42,356 nt of DNA, taken from contig QNBX01000018.1 in NCBI GenBank assembly GCA_003644265.1, positions 1-42,356 of the forward strand, written 5' to 3'. The position numbers and the translations under genes were made by a program. The notes beneath the pieces were generated by a model. That model was not told where the DNA came from. It saw only the letters and a list, made by a program, of their open reading frames with translations, and searched no databases. Below are positions 34,897-42,356 of the stretch, one piece after another; position 1 is the stretch's first letter, and each line of letters opens with the position of its first letter. The stretch is from Planctomycetota bacterium. Lineage in GTDB: Bacteria; Planctomycetota; B15-G4.

Positions 34897-35664
34897 CTAC
34901 CGCACGCGCAACACCTTGTGCACCTGGGGCACGACGCGCACGGGCAACACGCGTGAGATCAGGATATCCACCAGCGCGTCGAGGCGCTCGCCGGGCAAGG
35001 CGGGGCTGCCACCCAGGGGCGTCACCGGCTGCAGGAACACCGGCCGGCCCGCGGCATGGCGCGCCAGCAGGTCGGCGGCGCGGGCCACCTCGTCGTCGCT
35101 GGTGTCCCCGTCGACGATCAGCTTGAAGAAGGTCTCCACGCCATCGAGCACGCCGGAGGCGAGCACGCGCTCGTGCCGATCGAGCACGTCGGGCTGGCCC
35201 GTGGCCGAGGGCAGCTTCAGGTCGGCGGCCACCCAGCGCAGGAAGGGCACCAAGCGCGCCAGGGGGCCGGCGTCGAGTGCCGCGGTCTCCAGCATGACCT
35301 CGCGCGTCTTGAGCGCCTTCAGCAGGGCCTCGGCGAAGGCGGGCTGCTCAGTCGGCTCGCCGCCCGTGAGGGCGACGGGCGCGGGGCCGCCGGGTCCACC
35401 GGGCGGGTCGGCGGCGTCCACCAGCGCGACCACCTGGGCGGCACTGAGCGGGTTGTCGAGGCGCTCGCCCGCGGTGCCGGGCACGGCCACGGAGCCCGGC
35501 GTCTCGAAGGCCCACTCGGTGTCGCAGTAGCGGCAGCCCACACCGCACCCGGCCAGGCGCACGAAGACCTGGCGCCGGCCCAGCAGCAGCCCCTCGCCCT
35601 GGTAGCTGCGAAAAACCTCGGCTACGGCGCCGCTGACCGGCGTGGCGTCGGCGGGCGTACTCAC
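34897..35664 (-). CDS. queE: 7-carboxy-7-deazaguanine synthase-like radical SAM protein
   Basis: 255 residues. It should convert 6-carboxytetrahydropterin to 7-carboxy-7-deazaguanine on the way to queuosine. The N-terminus has the family's FRSYQGEG near 18-25, then the iron-sulfur cysteines C40, C44 and C47 (CGVGCRYC) followed by DTEWAFE. LTGGEPTEQP is the SAM-contact motif. The spacing CX3CX2C is the canonical radical SAM pattern. The GTG at 35664 gives the usual length; a long open frame upstream is a shadow of the aminotransferase gene. No queC, queD or queF lies nearby, so the role in queuosine synthesis rests on family likeness alone. It follows the aminotransferase gene by 64 bp on the same strand and is probably co-transcribed. 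Confidence 0.88.
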   Translation of the reverse strand: MSTPADATPVSGAVAEVFRSYQGEGLLLGRRQVFVRLAGCGVGCRYCDTEWAFETPGSVAVPGTAGERLDNPLSAAQVVALVDAADPPGGPGGPAPVALTGGEPTEQPAFAEALLKALKTREVMLETAALDAGPLARLVPFLRWVAADLKLPSATGQPDVLDRHERVLASGVLDGVETFFKLIVDGDTSDDEVARAADLLARHAAGRPVFLQPVTPLGGSPALPGERLDALVDILISRVLPVRVVPQVHKVLRVR

Positions 35665-35728
35665 GAGGCCTGGGCACCCCACTGCGCGGCGGCGCGGCGA
35701 CGGACCCGCCCAGCCCACGCCCCCACGA

Positions 35729-36877
35729 TCAGCCCGCGGCGGCGTCACTGGCGCCGCCGAGCCCGGGCGCCTCGTCGGCCAGAGCCAGCAGTTCGGTGAC
35801 ACCCCGCTCGAGCACGGCGTCCTCGGCGGCGAACGACAGGCGCACGTGGGTGTCGCTGGCGCTGAAGGCGTTGCCTGGGACCACCAGCAGCTTGCGCGCG
35901 ATGGCCCGCTCCATGAACGGCCCGCTGCCGAGCATGCCCGCTGGCAGCCGCGGCCACATGTAGAACGAACCGCCCGGCGGCACGATCTCGTAATGCGGCG
36001 AGAGCGCCTCCAGCAGGCGGTCGCGCTTGGCCTTGTAGTCGGCCACGAAGCTGGACATGTCGAGCTCGAACGCGTCCAGGCAGGCGTGCTGCGCCATGGA
36101 CGGCGCACACACGAAGCTGAACTGCTGCATGAGCTTCATGGCGTCGATCAACGGCTCGGGCCCCGCGGCCCAACCCATGCGCCAGCCGGGCATGGCCCAG
36201 GTCTTGGAGTACCCGCCCAGCACCAGCAAGCGCTCGGGGTCGACGTGGCCGATGGCCGACACGTGCGGGCCGTCGTAGACGAAGTCCTCGTAGATCTCAT
36301 CGCTCACCACCACCAGGTTGTGACGCGCGGCCACGGCACCCACGGCGTCCAGCTCCGCGGCCGTGAGCGTGCGCCCGGTGGGGTTGGAGGGCGAGTTGAC
36401 CAGCAGCAGCCTGGTGCGCTCGGTGACGCCGGCCTCCAGCGCCTCCTCGGTCAGCGGCGTGCCGGGTGCGGCGTCGTAGGTGCCCCAGGTGGCCGACACC
36501 AGCTCGGCCAGCATGCCGTACATGACGAAGTACGGGTCGGGCAGCAGCACGTGGTCGCCCGGATCGAGCAGCCCCATGAAGCCGAGCATGAGCCCGCCGG
36601 AGACGCCGCTGGTGATCAGGCTGTGCTTGCCCTCGAAGCCGTAGCGCTGGGCCAGTCGCGCCTGCACGCGCTTGTTCAGCGAGGGCAGGCCCTGGGTGAT
36701 CGTGTAGCGGTTGTGCCCGTCGCGGATGGCCTTGATGGCCGCCTCTTTGAGGACCTCGGGCACCTCGAAGTGCGCCTGCCCGATGGACAGGTTGATGGGG
36801 TCGTCCATGCTGGCGACCAGCTCGAAGATGCGGCGAATGCCGCTGGGCCGCAGACCCGAGACCCGACGCGAGAGCAT
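35729..36877 (-). CDS. Class I/II pyridoxal-phosphate aminotransferase
   Basis: 382 residues from the ATG. Cytosolic PLP enzyme of the aspartate-aminotransferase fold. Marks in order: NLSIGQAHFEVP, NRYTITQGLPSL, the phosphate-side SGVSGGL, LPDPYFVMY, VNSPSNPTG, SDEIYEDFVYDG, the Schiff-base lysine in GGYSKTWAMPGWRMG (near 224), and a late VRLSF with the carboxylate-binding Arg. The substrate cannot be told; relatives include aspartate, alanine and aromatic aminotransferases. The conserved sequence begins at MLSRRVSGLRPSG. A GTG at 36913 would add 12 residues and start five bp after the preceding stop, so the true start could be either. It follows the small basic protein gene closely. Confidence 0.92.
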   Translation of the reverse strand: MLSRRVSGLRPSGIRRIFELVASMDDPINLSIGQAHFEVPEVLKEAAIKAIRDGHNRYTITQGLPSLNKRVQARLAQRYGFEGKHSLITSGVSGGLMLGFMGLLDPGDHVLLPDPYFVMYGMLAELVSATWGTYDAAPGTPLTEEALEAGVTERTRLLLVNSPSNPTGRTLTAAELDAVGAVAARHNLVVVSDEIYEDFVYDGPHVSAIGHVDPERLLVLGGYSKTWAMPGWRMGWAAGPEPLIDAMKLMQQFSFVCAPSMAQHACLDAFELDMSSFVADYKAKRDRLLEALSPHYEIVPPGGSFYMWPRLPAGMLGSGPFMERAIARKLLVVPGNAFSASDTHVRLSFAAEDAVLERGVTELLALADEAPGLGGASDAAAG

Positions 36878-36918
36878 GGAGCGGCTGGTGGCGTCGGCAG
36901 AGCCGGCGGCCACGGTGC

Positions 36919-37092
36919 TTACTTGGCGACCTTGGTCTTGAAGATCGTCCGCACCTTGCGCAAGCCGTAGACCGTGGCGCCCTCCTCCCACTCACCCTTC
37001 TGCTTGAGCGCCTCGAGACGCTCGATGCGTTTCCAGACGTTGCGCGAACGCACCAGGGTGCTCTTGACCTTGAGGCTCTTGTGGATGGACAT
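36919..37092 (-). CDS. Small basic protein of the PVC-superphylum type
   Basis: 57 residues, strongly basic, no membrane segment. The pattern MSIHKSLKVK, RSRNVWKRIERLEAL, GEWEEGATVYGLRKVR and a Lys-rich end match my memory of the small basic protein family (TIGR04137) of Planctomycetes, Verrucomicrobia and Chlamydiae. Its molecular role is not established to my knowledge; its size and charge suggest contact with nucleic acid or the ribosome. The start at MSIHK is set by GGAG six nt upstream; a longer in-frame start at 37158 lacks family likeness. It is the best taxonomic clue in the window. Confidence 0.85.
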   Translation of the reverse strand: MSIHKSLKVKSTLVRSRNVWKRIERLEALKQKGEWEEGATVYGLRKVRTIFKTKVAK

Positions 37093-37098
37093 CAGGGG

Positions 37099-37102
37099 CT
37101 CC
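37099..37102 (-). promoter_or_regulatory. Ribosome binding site of the small basic protein gene
   Basis: GGAG on the minus strand, six bases before the ATG at 37092. It decides between this start and the longer frame beginning at 37158. Confidence 0.55.
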
Positions 37103-37194
37103 GGTGCTGCGGTGATGGCCCCACATGGGACCCAAGGACTAGCCGATCCATCATCCACAGGCGCGGCCGCTGGTCAACCCGCGTGGAGCCCCGG

Positions 37195-38007
37195 CTAGGG
37201 GATCAGGACCTCGGGCAGGCGGGCCACCTCGGGCTTGCCAAAGGGCACCGGGTCGCCCGTAGGCCAGTCGTTGATGGCCTTGAGCTCGTCTCGCAGGGCG
37301 TTCAGCTCGGCCGGCGAAGCGGCCTGCCCCACCAGCAGCTGACAGTTGGTCTGGCGCACCACGCCGTCCTCGCCGGTCTGCTCCGTGGCCACCGGGTCGA
37401 AGACGCGGTAGCCCCGGGACACCAGCTCGTCACGAGCGGCCCAGGCGGCGGCCACGCCCGCGTCGGTCATGGAGTAGGTGGCCACCCGCACCGTGTGCCA
37501 GACCGTCACGGGCGCCTGCCCCGCACCAGGCCCGGGCTCCAGCACGGAGGCGGCGTCGGCGGTCTTGAGCGCCAGGCCGTGACCGCTCCAGTCGGTCTGC
37601 GCCACCATCCAGACGGCGCCGGCGGCCAGCACCAGCAGCACCAGGGAGAACAGGCCCTGGGACACCAGCTTGGCGTTGAACTTGAAGCCCGAGCGGGCGC
37701 TCAGCGGTGGGCGCAGGCCGCGACGGGGCTCGGCCGGGTCCTCGCGCTCCGCAGCCTTGCGGGCCCGGGCACTGCTGGGTCGACGCGGGGCAGGAGCAGC
37801 CGCACGCCGAGGCGGCGCCTTGGACTTCAACCGCTTGGACGAAGAACTCGTGCGCCGGTTGGAACCAGAGCCCGGGTCCGCCTCCCCCGGCTCGCGCGCC
37901 GAGCTGGAGATGACCTTGCCCGAGACGGTGCGCCGCTGCCGGGAGGCCCGGTCGAAACCGGAGCCGCTGGAGCGGAACACGTCGAGTGGATGCTTGCCAT
38001 GTGCCAC
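37195..38007 (-). CDS. Single-pass membrane protein with basic N-terminal region and possible SPOR-like C-terminal domain
   Basis: 270 residues. Residues 1-105 are low-complexity and rich in Arg, Ser, Pro and Lys, probably cytoplasmic. One membrane helix follows at about 112-132 (GLFSLVLLVLAAGAVWMVA). The remainder should lie outside. It has a domain of about 100 residues beginning VTVWHTVRVATYS, with an alternating strand-helix pattern (WAARDELVSRGYRVF, then QLLVG). That shape resembles a SPOR-type peptidoglycan-binding repeat, but I cannot confirm the family. The GTG start is chosen because GGGAGG sits seven nt upstream; the open frame beyond it has no ribosome binding site. It is 102 bp ahead of the small basic protein gene. 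Function not known. Confidence 0.75.
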   Translation of the reverse strand: MAHGKHPLDVFRSSGSGFDRASRQRRTVSGKVISSSAREPGEADPGSGSNRRTSSSSKRLKSKAPPRRAAAPAPRRPSSARARKAAEREDPAEPRRGLRPPLSARSGFKFNAKLVSQGLFSLVLLVLAAGAVWMVAQTDWSGHGLALKTADAASVLEPGPGAGQAPVTVWHTVRVATYSMTDAGVAAAWAARDELVSRGYRVFDPVATEQTGEDGVVRQTNCQLLVGQAASPAELNALRDELKAINDWPTGDPVPFGKPEVARLPEVLIP

Positions 38008-38014
38008 GAATCGC

Positions 38015-38020
38015 CCTCCC
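38015..38020 (-). promoter_or_regulatory. Ribosome binding site deciding a GTG start
   Basis: GGGAGG on the minus strand, seven bases before the GTG at 38007 of the single-pass membrane protein gene. No equal site precedes any other in-frame start. Confidence 0.6.
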
Positions 38021-38214
38021 TGAACTCTCACGCCAAGGGCTGAGATGACTACCGCCAGATCCAAGCTAGGTCATGGAGGCGGCTGATCCAAGCCTGCTCC
38101 GCGAGCCGCTGCCGGAATCGGCGCGGGCCCGCCGGCGCCCGGCGCAGCACGACGCGGCCGGTCGTGGCTTCAACGCGCTGGGGCGGACGCCCTGAGAGCC
38201 CGACCGAGACGCGC

Positions 38215-39456
38215 TCAAGGCGCGGTGCGCAACAGCTCGCGGAAGAGCGCCTGCTCCTGAGCCAGGCTACGGCCGGCCGCCGCTGCGAAGGCCTCGTCGA
38301 GGGGCTGGGCGTCCGTGGCGCGGAGCCACTTGACCAGCGTCGGCAGGCCGTGGTGCTCGGCCACATGGTCCACGAAGGCGTAGCTGGTCAGGTAGCCCAG
38401 CCGCACGGCGTCGCGGTCCGACATGCCGATGAAGGAGTCGGGCAGCTGCTCCACGGTCGGCACGTCGTCGCGGCTGAGTCCCAGGGCCTCGAGCCCGGCC
38501 AGCAGCCGCGTCATGCCCTGGCCGCGCCCCAGCTCCATCAGCTGCGCGGCGCCTTCGTTCAGGAAGGTGGGGCAGCGCGGGCTCCACTCGCTCACCAGCA
38601 GGTGCGTGTATTCGTGCCGGAACGAGGCCCCGATGGCCTCGGCGTCCCGGCGCGCATCGGCGATCGGCAGGCGGATCTTGCGGTCGAACAGCCCCCCCAC
38701 CCAGTCGTGCAGGCCGGTCACCTCGCGGAAGGCGTCGGGCGGATAGAGCACCACCAGAGCGGGCTCGCGGTGGGTCACGGCGAAGGCGTTGAGCACCTCG
38801 ACGCGCGCCGTGCGCAGCACCCCCAAGAGCGAGTTGTGGTCCCGGCCGGGAGGGGCGCGCAGCACGAAGGACGAGGTGCGCAGGGTCTGGTAGTCGGCCT
38901 CCACGTCTGCCTGGCGGGCGGTGCGCTCGGCAGCGGCGAGGGCCGCGTCGCGATCCTCGCCCTGGGACAGCTCGGCGGCGACGCGATAGGCCGCCTCCGA
39001 CTCGCTCAGCCGGTCCAGCAGAGCCAGGATGTCGCCGAGCAGCAGGTGCGCCGTCGGCTCGTCGGGGTGCCGCTCCAGCACCGCCTGGATGGCGGCCAGG
39101 GCTTCGGCCAGGCGAAAGCTGCGCAGGCGCAGACTCGCCAGGTGCAGACCGTAAACAGGCTCGCCGTCATAGACGTCCCAGGCGCGCTGATAGGCAGCGG
39201 CGGCGCGGTCGATGGCCAGGGCGTCGCGCTCGGCCTCTCCCACCTGATAGTGGGCCCAGGCCAGGTTCTGGATCAGGGTCTCGTCGTCGGGCGAGCGCGC
39301 CAGGGCCGCCTCCAGGAACGTGACCGCGTCCGCCGCACGTCCCTGTTCCAGCGCCAGCTTGGCCTTCTGGTTGAAACGCAGGGCCTCCTCGGCGTCGCCG
39401 CTCAACAACGGCAGGCTGAGGCCGACGAAGAGCAGCAACAGCAGCGGGAGTCGCAT
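38215..39456 (-). CDS. Exported TPR protein with gluzincin (peptidase MA-like) metallopeptidase domain
   Basis: 413 residues. A signal peptide (MRLPLLLLLFVGLSLPLLSG) points to export. Residues about 25-190 are helical tetratricopeptide-type repeats (ALEQGRAADAVTFLEAAL, then NLAWAHYQVG and similar units). The C-terminal half holds a zinc protease motif, RHEYTHLL near 279, with a downstream NEGAAQ giving the third ligand. This is the HExxH plus E layout of the peptidase MA group found in many TPR proteins. Substrate unknown. Its ATG overlaps by one base the stop of the YkgJ-like gene (TGATG), so it is co-translated with that protein and the kinase, which suggests a shared envelope or signalling task. 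Confidence 0.87.
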   Translation of the reverse strand: MRLPLLLLLFVGLSLPLLSGDAEEALRFNQKAKLALEQGRAADAVTFLEAALARSPDDETLIQNLAWAHYQVGEAERDALAIDRAAAAYQRAWDVYDGEPVYGLHLASLRLRSFRLAEALAAIQAVLERHPDEPTAHLLLGDILALLDRLSESEAAYRVAAELSQGEDRDAALAAAERTARQADVEADYQTLRTSSFVLRAPPGRDHNSLLGVLRTARVEVLNAFAVTHREPALVVLYPPDAFREVTGLHDWVGGLFDRKIRLPIADARRDAEAIGASFRHEYTHLLVSEWSPRCPTFLNEGAAQLMELGRGQGMTRLLAGLEALGLSRDDVPTVEQLPDSFIGMSDRDAVRLGYLTSYAFVDHVAEHHGLPTLVKWLRATDAQPLDEAFAAAAGRSLAQEQALFRELLRTAP

Positions 39457-40013
39457 CAGCGGGTCTCAGGGGCGTCGGGCTGGAGGTCAGGCGGAGCGTC
39501 GGGCTGGAGGTCAGGCGGAGCGTCGGGCTGGAGGTCGGGCGGAGCGTCTGGCGCGGGCGCATCGCACGCCGGCGCGCCCCCAACGGGCGGTCCGTCGGGC
39601 GGGGCCGGCCGCTGCACGGCATCCACAAAGCGTACGTAAGCGTAGGGCACGTTGTGGGTCTCGTGCAGCGCGGTGATGACGCCGTGCAGGCGTTCGTGCA
39701 GCTGTTCACCCGCTTCGGTCCAGCTGGGGTCGCAGAAGTAGGTGCGACAGCCCAGCGGGCGCCCCTCGCGCAGGCTGCAGAGCCCGTCGATGTGCCAGGG
39801 GCACAGGCCCTCGGGCGCCGCCGGGACCTCCCCGCCGGCCGCGTCGAGGGCGTGGCGCAGCTCCAGCTCCGTGCACCAGAGCTGGTGCGCGGCCTCGTCA
39901 AAGCGGCAGCAGCGGCCGCTCATCTCGCAGCGCGGCGCCCGCTCGGCGATGAGCGCCTCGACCTCGGCGTAGGCCGCCAGCAGGTCCTGCCGGGCGACGC
40001 GCGCCACGGCCAC
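39456..40013 (-). CDS. YkgJ-like cysteine-cluster protein with repetitive Pro-Asp tail
   Basis: 185 residues. The core resembles the YkgJ / zinc- or iron-cluster family, with cysteines at 29, 35, 36, 47, 71, 79, 89 and 94 (SGRCCRF, CPWHIDGLC, GCRTYFCDP). Such proteins are thought to bind an iron-sulfur or zinc cluster; the reaction is unknown. The last 40 residues are a low-complexity tail made of PDLQPDAP units (see the repeat at 39472-39543), absent from ordinary family members. The GTG starts two bases after the kinase stop, and the stop overlaps the next ATG, so it sits in a tightly coupled group of three genes. The tail could be a flexible linker or partner-binding arm. Confidence 0.83.
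   Translation of the reverse strand: MAVARVARQDLLAAYAEVEALIAERAPRCEMSGRCCRFDEAAHQLWCTELELRHALDAAGGEVPAAPEGLCPWHIDGLCSLREGRPLGCRTYFCDPSWTEAGEQLHERLHGVITALHETHNVPYAYVRFVDAVQRPAPPDGPPVGGAPACDAPAPDAPPDLQPDAPPDLQPDAPPDLQPDAPETR
39472..39543. repeat. Three tandem 24-bp units in the tail of the YkgJ-like gene
   Basis: The unit on the plus strand begins GCGTCGGGCTGGAGGTCAGG. Two copies look identical and the third has one A-to-G change; a decayed fourth follows. On the minus strand each unit encodes PDLQPDAP in circular order. The near identity points to recent slippage. Confidence 0.92.
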
Positions 40014-40015
40014 GC

Positions 40016-41125
40016 TCAGCGCCTTCCGCGGCGCTTGCGCAGGCGCGCCAGGCGCTTCTTCAGCATCTCGGCCGAGTCGTCCGGTGTGGACTCGATCTCC
40101 AGCGAGCGCTTGCCCGCCAGGGTCTGCTCGATGTCGCGGATCAACTCGATGGGGTCCTGGTAGCGGTGCTCACGCTCCTTGGCCATCATCTTCTCGATGA
40201 AGTAGTGCATGTGGGCGCTGATGCGGCCGCCCTTGGTGGCCTGGGCGCTGAGGCCTTCGAGCACCGCCTTCTGCACCAACTCCTCGTCGTCGCCGCTGAA
40301 GGGCAGCTCGCCGAGCACCAGCTGATACAGCGTGGCGCCCAGGGCGTAGATGTCGCTGCGCACGTCCAGGTCGGCCTCGCCGCGGGCCTGCTCGGGCGAG
40401 AGGAAGGCCGCCGTGCCGATGGTGGTGCTGCCGTCGCCGCTGGCGCCGTCGTCGCTGATGGCGAAGCCCAGGTCGATCACCTTCACCACGTTGTCGCTGG
40501 TCACCAGGATGTTGCCGGGCTTGATGTCGCGGTGCACCACGCCCTGGCTGCGCAGGTACTCCAGGGCCCGCGCCACCTGGAGCACCACGAAGAGCGCGCC
40601 CTGCTCGTCGAAGGCGCCGCCCTCCGCGATGGCCTCCTGCAACGTGCGGCCCTCCACGCGCTCCATGAACGACAGGTAGCGCCCGGCGAAGCGGCCGGCC
40701 TTGAAGCCCTTGACGACGTTCTCGTGATCGAGGCGTCCGAGCAGCTTGGCCTCGGCCAGGAAGCACTTCACCTGGAATTCGTCACCGGCCATATCCGCGT
40801 GCAGGATCTTGAGCGCCTGCACCTGGCCGTCCTTGCGGCGACGCAGGGCAAACACGTTGGCCGTGCCGCCCTCCCCCAGCTTCTCCAGGTACTCAAAGCC
40901 CGGCAGCTCGGGGGCCTCGTCCCCGTCGGTCACGAGGTAGCGCTGCAACTGGCCGGCGTCGATCAGCCCCGCGTCCACGGCCAGCGCGCTCAGGCTCACG
41001 GCTTGGCCCTCGGCCTGGGCCTGCTTGGCCTGCTCGAAGAGCCCCACCACGGACTCCTTGCTCAGCACGCCGCGCATGACGAGGCGCCCGAACACGCGCG
41101 TCTCTGTGGAGGGATCGACTTTCAT
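40016..41125 (-). CDS. Hanks-type serine/threonine protein kinase, soluble
   Basis: 369 residues. Residues 1-70 form a helical leader (FGRLVMRGVLSKESVVGLFEQ and following) with no membrane segment. The kinase domain at about 77-345 has all key residues: glycine loop GEGGTANV, Lys106, Glu125, HRDIKPGN with Asp200 and Asn205, DLG in place of DFG with Asp218, and GTAAFLSPEQ in the activation segment. So it should be active. The C-terminus ends in a basic stretch (LKKRLARLRKRRGRR). No transmembrane helix or sensor domain is present, unlike many bacterial kinases. The start at MKVDPST is chosen because the open frame upstream is Arg/Gly-rich; the ribosome binding site is weak. It heads a coupled group with the cysteine-cluster and TPR-peptidase genes and diverges from an AAA+ gene. 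Confidence 0.93.
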   Translation of the reverse strand: MKVDPSTETRVFGRLVMRGVLSKESVVGLFEQAKQAQAEGQAVSLSALAVDAGLIDAGQLQRYLVTDGDEAPELPGFEYLEKLGEGGTANVFALRRRKDGQVQALKILHADMAGDEFQVKCFLAEAKLLGRLDHENVVKGFKAGRFAGRYLSFMERVEGRTLQEAIAEGGAFDEQGALFVVLQVARALEYLRSQGVVHRDIKPGNILVTSDNVVKVIDLGFAISDDGASGDGSTTIGTAAFLSPEQARGEADLDVRSDIYALGATLYQLVLGELPFSGDDEELVQKAVLEGLSAQATKGGRISAHMHYFIEKMMAKEREHRYQDPIELIRDIEQTLAGKRSLEIESTPDDSAEMLKKRLARLRKRRGRR

Positions 41126-41420
41126 GTCTGCATCGTAACCCGGCCGCTGGCCGACGCCTGCCTGGCCTGCCCCACGCGAGCCTGCGCCGCGTTCCCGAGC
41201 GATCCCGGCCACAGGCTGCAGCTCGACGCCTGGGCCCCACGCTTGTCGGCGGCGCCGGGCGTGCCCGAGACGTCCGCAAGCCGCGCTCAATCCGAGACCG
41301 TCCCGCGACCGAAAGAACAGCCTGAGCAACGCGACGCCGGCTCGCTCACGGCGGCGAAGGATTGCTCAAGCTTGATATGTGCTCCGACCGAATCGGAAGG
41401 CACACCTCGGAGAAGACCCC
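41126..41420. promoter_or_regulatory. Divergent intergenic region between the kinase and AAA+ genes
   Basis: 295 bp without a credible gene. The only AT-leaning patch is at about 41356-41380 on the AAA+ side. The AAA+ gene has a good ribosome binding site, GGAGAAG at 41409-41415, five bases before its ATG. I found no convincing -35/-10 pair in either direction. Confidence 0.45.
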
Positions 41421-42356
41421 ATGCCCCGCCAGCACGAGAACGTCGTCCTGAAGTACTGCGAACTGCTGGACGAGTTCATCCGCATCGGCAGGACGCATGC
41501 AGACGATCTGCTCGGCGGCATCGACCCGGAACAACTCAGCAGCCGCAGCGCCTATCACCAGTTGGTCGTGGATCGTTGCGTGGTCGACTTCGAGAGCCAG
41601 GTGCTGCCGCTGTTCGAGCGCCACGCCAAGATCTACCAGCCCGAGGCGCTGGTCGAGCTGCTCTACCAGATCTGCATCGAGGTCAACCCGCAGTTCGAGA
41701 TCCACTCCGTGACCCTGCCCACCGAAGGCGGCCAGTCAGACCTGAACGAAGAGCCCGAAGAGGCCATCGACGACGGCTACATGACGCGCGACGAGATGGC
41801 CCGCTTCCAGGAGCGCGCGGCGGACATCGACGAGGCGCTGGCCTCCCGCGTGGTGGGACAGGAGCCCGCCGTCAGCGCCGTGGCCCACGCCGTGAAGAAG
41901 GCCGCCGTCGGACTCAAGAACCCCAACCGCCCCATCGGCACGTTCCTGTTCGTGGGCCCCACCGGCACCGGCAAGACCGAGCTGGCCAAGGCGCTCACGC
42001 GGCACCTGTTCGGCAACCTGCAGGCGCTGGTGCGCATCGACTGCAGTGAGTACGCCCTGCCGCACGAGTACGCCAAGCTGATCGGCGCGCCCCCCGGTTA
42101 CATCGGGCACAACGAGGGCGGCCAGCTCACCGAGGCGGTCAAGAAGGCGCGCACCGCCGTGGTACTCTTCGACGAGATCGAGAAGGCCCACGAGAAGGTG
42201 CACAACCTGCTGTTGCAGATCATGGACGAGGGGGCGCTGACCGACTCCAAGGGCGAGACCATCAGCTTCAAGCGCTGCATCGTGCTCATGACCAGCAACA
42301 TCGGAATGAACGACATCAAGGCCCTGGCCAGCCGGGTGGGCTTCGGCAAGAGCGGC
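41421..42356 (+). CDS. AAA+ ATPase of the ClpA/ClpB second-domain type, truncated by window end
   Basis: 312 residues are visible; the C-terminus lies outside the window. Residues 1-140 are helical and charged, unlike the Clp N-domain, with no first AAA module. The ATPase domain starts at VVGQEPAVSAVAHAV. It shows Walker A GPTGTGKT at 179-186, the pore loop GAPPGYIGH near 222-230, Walker B VVLFDEIEKAH near 247-257, and sensor 1 in MTSNIG. These match the second AAA module of ClpA/ClpB/ClpC unfoldases. A single-module protein with its own N-terminal adaptor region is therefore likely, perhaps a specialised unfoldase or disaggregase. The ATG is supported by GGAGAAG five nt upstream. It diverges from the kinase gene. 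Confidence 0.9.
   Translation, partial: MPRQHENVVLKYCELLDEFIRIGRTHADDLLGGIDPEQLSSRSAYHQLVVDRCVVDFESQVLPLFERHAKIYQPEALVELLYQICIEVNPQFEIHSVTLPTEGGQSDLNEEPEEAIDDGYMTRDEMARFQERAADIDEALASRVVGQEPAVSAVAHAVKKAAVGLKNPNRPIGTFLFVGPTGTGKTELAKALTRHLFGNLQALVRIDCSEYALPHEYAKLIGAPPGYIGHNEGGQLTEAVKKARTAVVLFDEIEKAHEKVHNLLLQIMDEGALTDSKGETISFKRCIVLMTSNIGMNDIKALASRVGFGKSG

Overview
The window is about 42 kb of very GC-rich bacterial DNA. It most likely comes from a planctomycete or a close relative in the PVC superphylum. The best clue is a 57-residue basic protein at 36919-37092 that resembles the small basic protein family I know from Planctomycetes, Verrucomicrobia and Chlamydiae. A soluble Hanks-type kinase and the high GC fit this, but no rRNA or other strong taxonomic marker is present.

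Left part (1-25667, minus strand): three very large, translationally coupled genes encode a non-ribosomal peptide synthetase / polyketide synthase line. Transcription starts near 25.7 kb and runs leftward out of the window. Protein 1 is C-A-T-C-A(N-methyltransferase)-T. Protein 2 is TubC-type docking-C-A-T-E-C-A-T-KS-AT-KR-T. Protein 3 is C-A-T-C-A... and is cut by the window edge. My hand reading of the specificity pockets gives: proline-like, N-methyl-threonine, D-aspartate, isoleucine extended by one malonate and ketoreduced (a statine or isostatine-type gamma-amino-beta-hydroxy acid), glycine, then an unread residue. No thioesterase, regulator, phosphopantetheinyl transferase or obvious peptide exporter is visible, so the cluster continues to the left.

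Middle part (25668-32780): a 405 bp divergent region separates the synthetase operon from two coupled plus-strand alpha/beta-hydrolase-fold genes whose nucleophile serine is replaced by Arg and by Cys. They converge on a minus-strand group: a lipoprotein-like protein, a membrane-anchored sulfatase-fold protein with a degraded metal site, and an ABC-2 exporter of the polysaccharide type (permease plus ATPase with a C-terminal Wzt-like domain). This looks like part of a surface glycan locus whose sugar genes lie elsewhere.

Right part (32949-42356): mostly housekeeping or conserved genes on the minus strand. They are the ribosome-assembly GTPase Der, a half-length SRPBCC-like protein, a QueE-like radical SAM enzyme, a class I/II aminotransferase, the small basic protein and a single-pass protein. 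These are followed by a coupled group of kinase, YkgJ-like cysteine-cluster protein and TPR-metallopeptidase. At the right edge a plus-strand AAA+ ATPase of the ClpA/ClpB type diverges from the kinase gene and is cut by the window end. No tRNA, rRNA, CRISPR array or insertion sequence was found.
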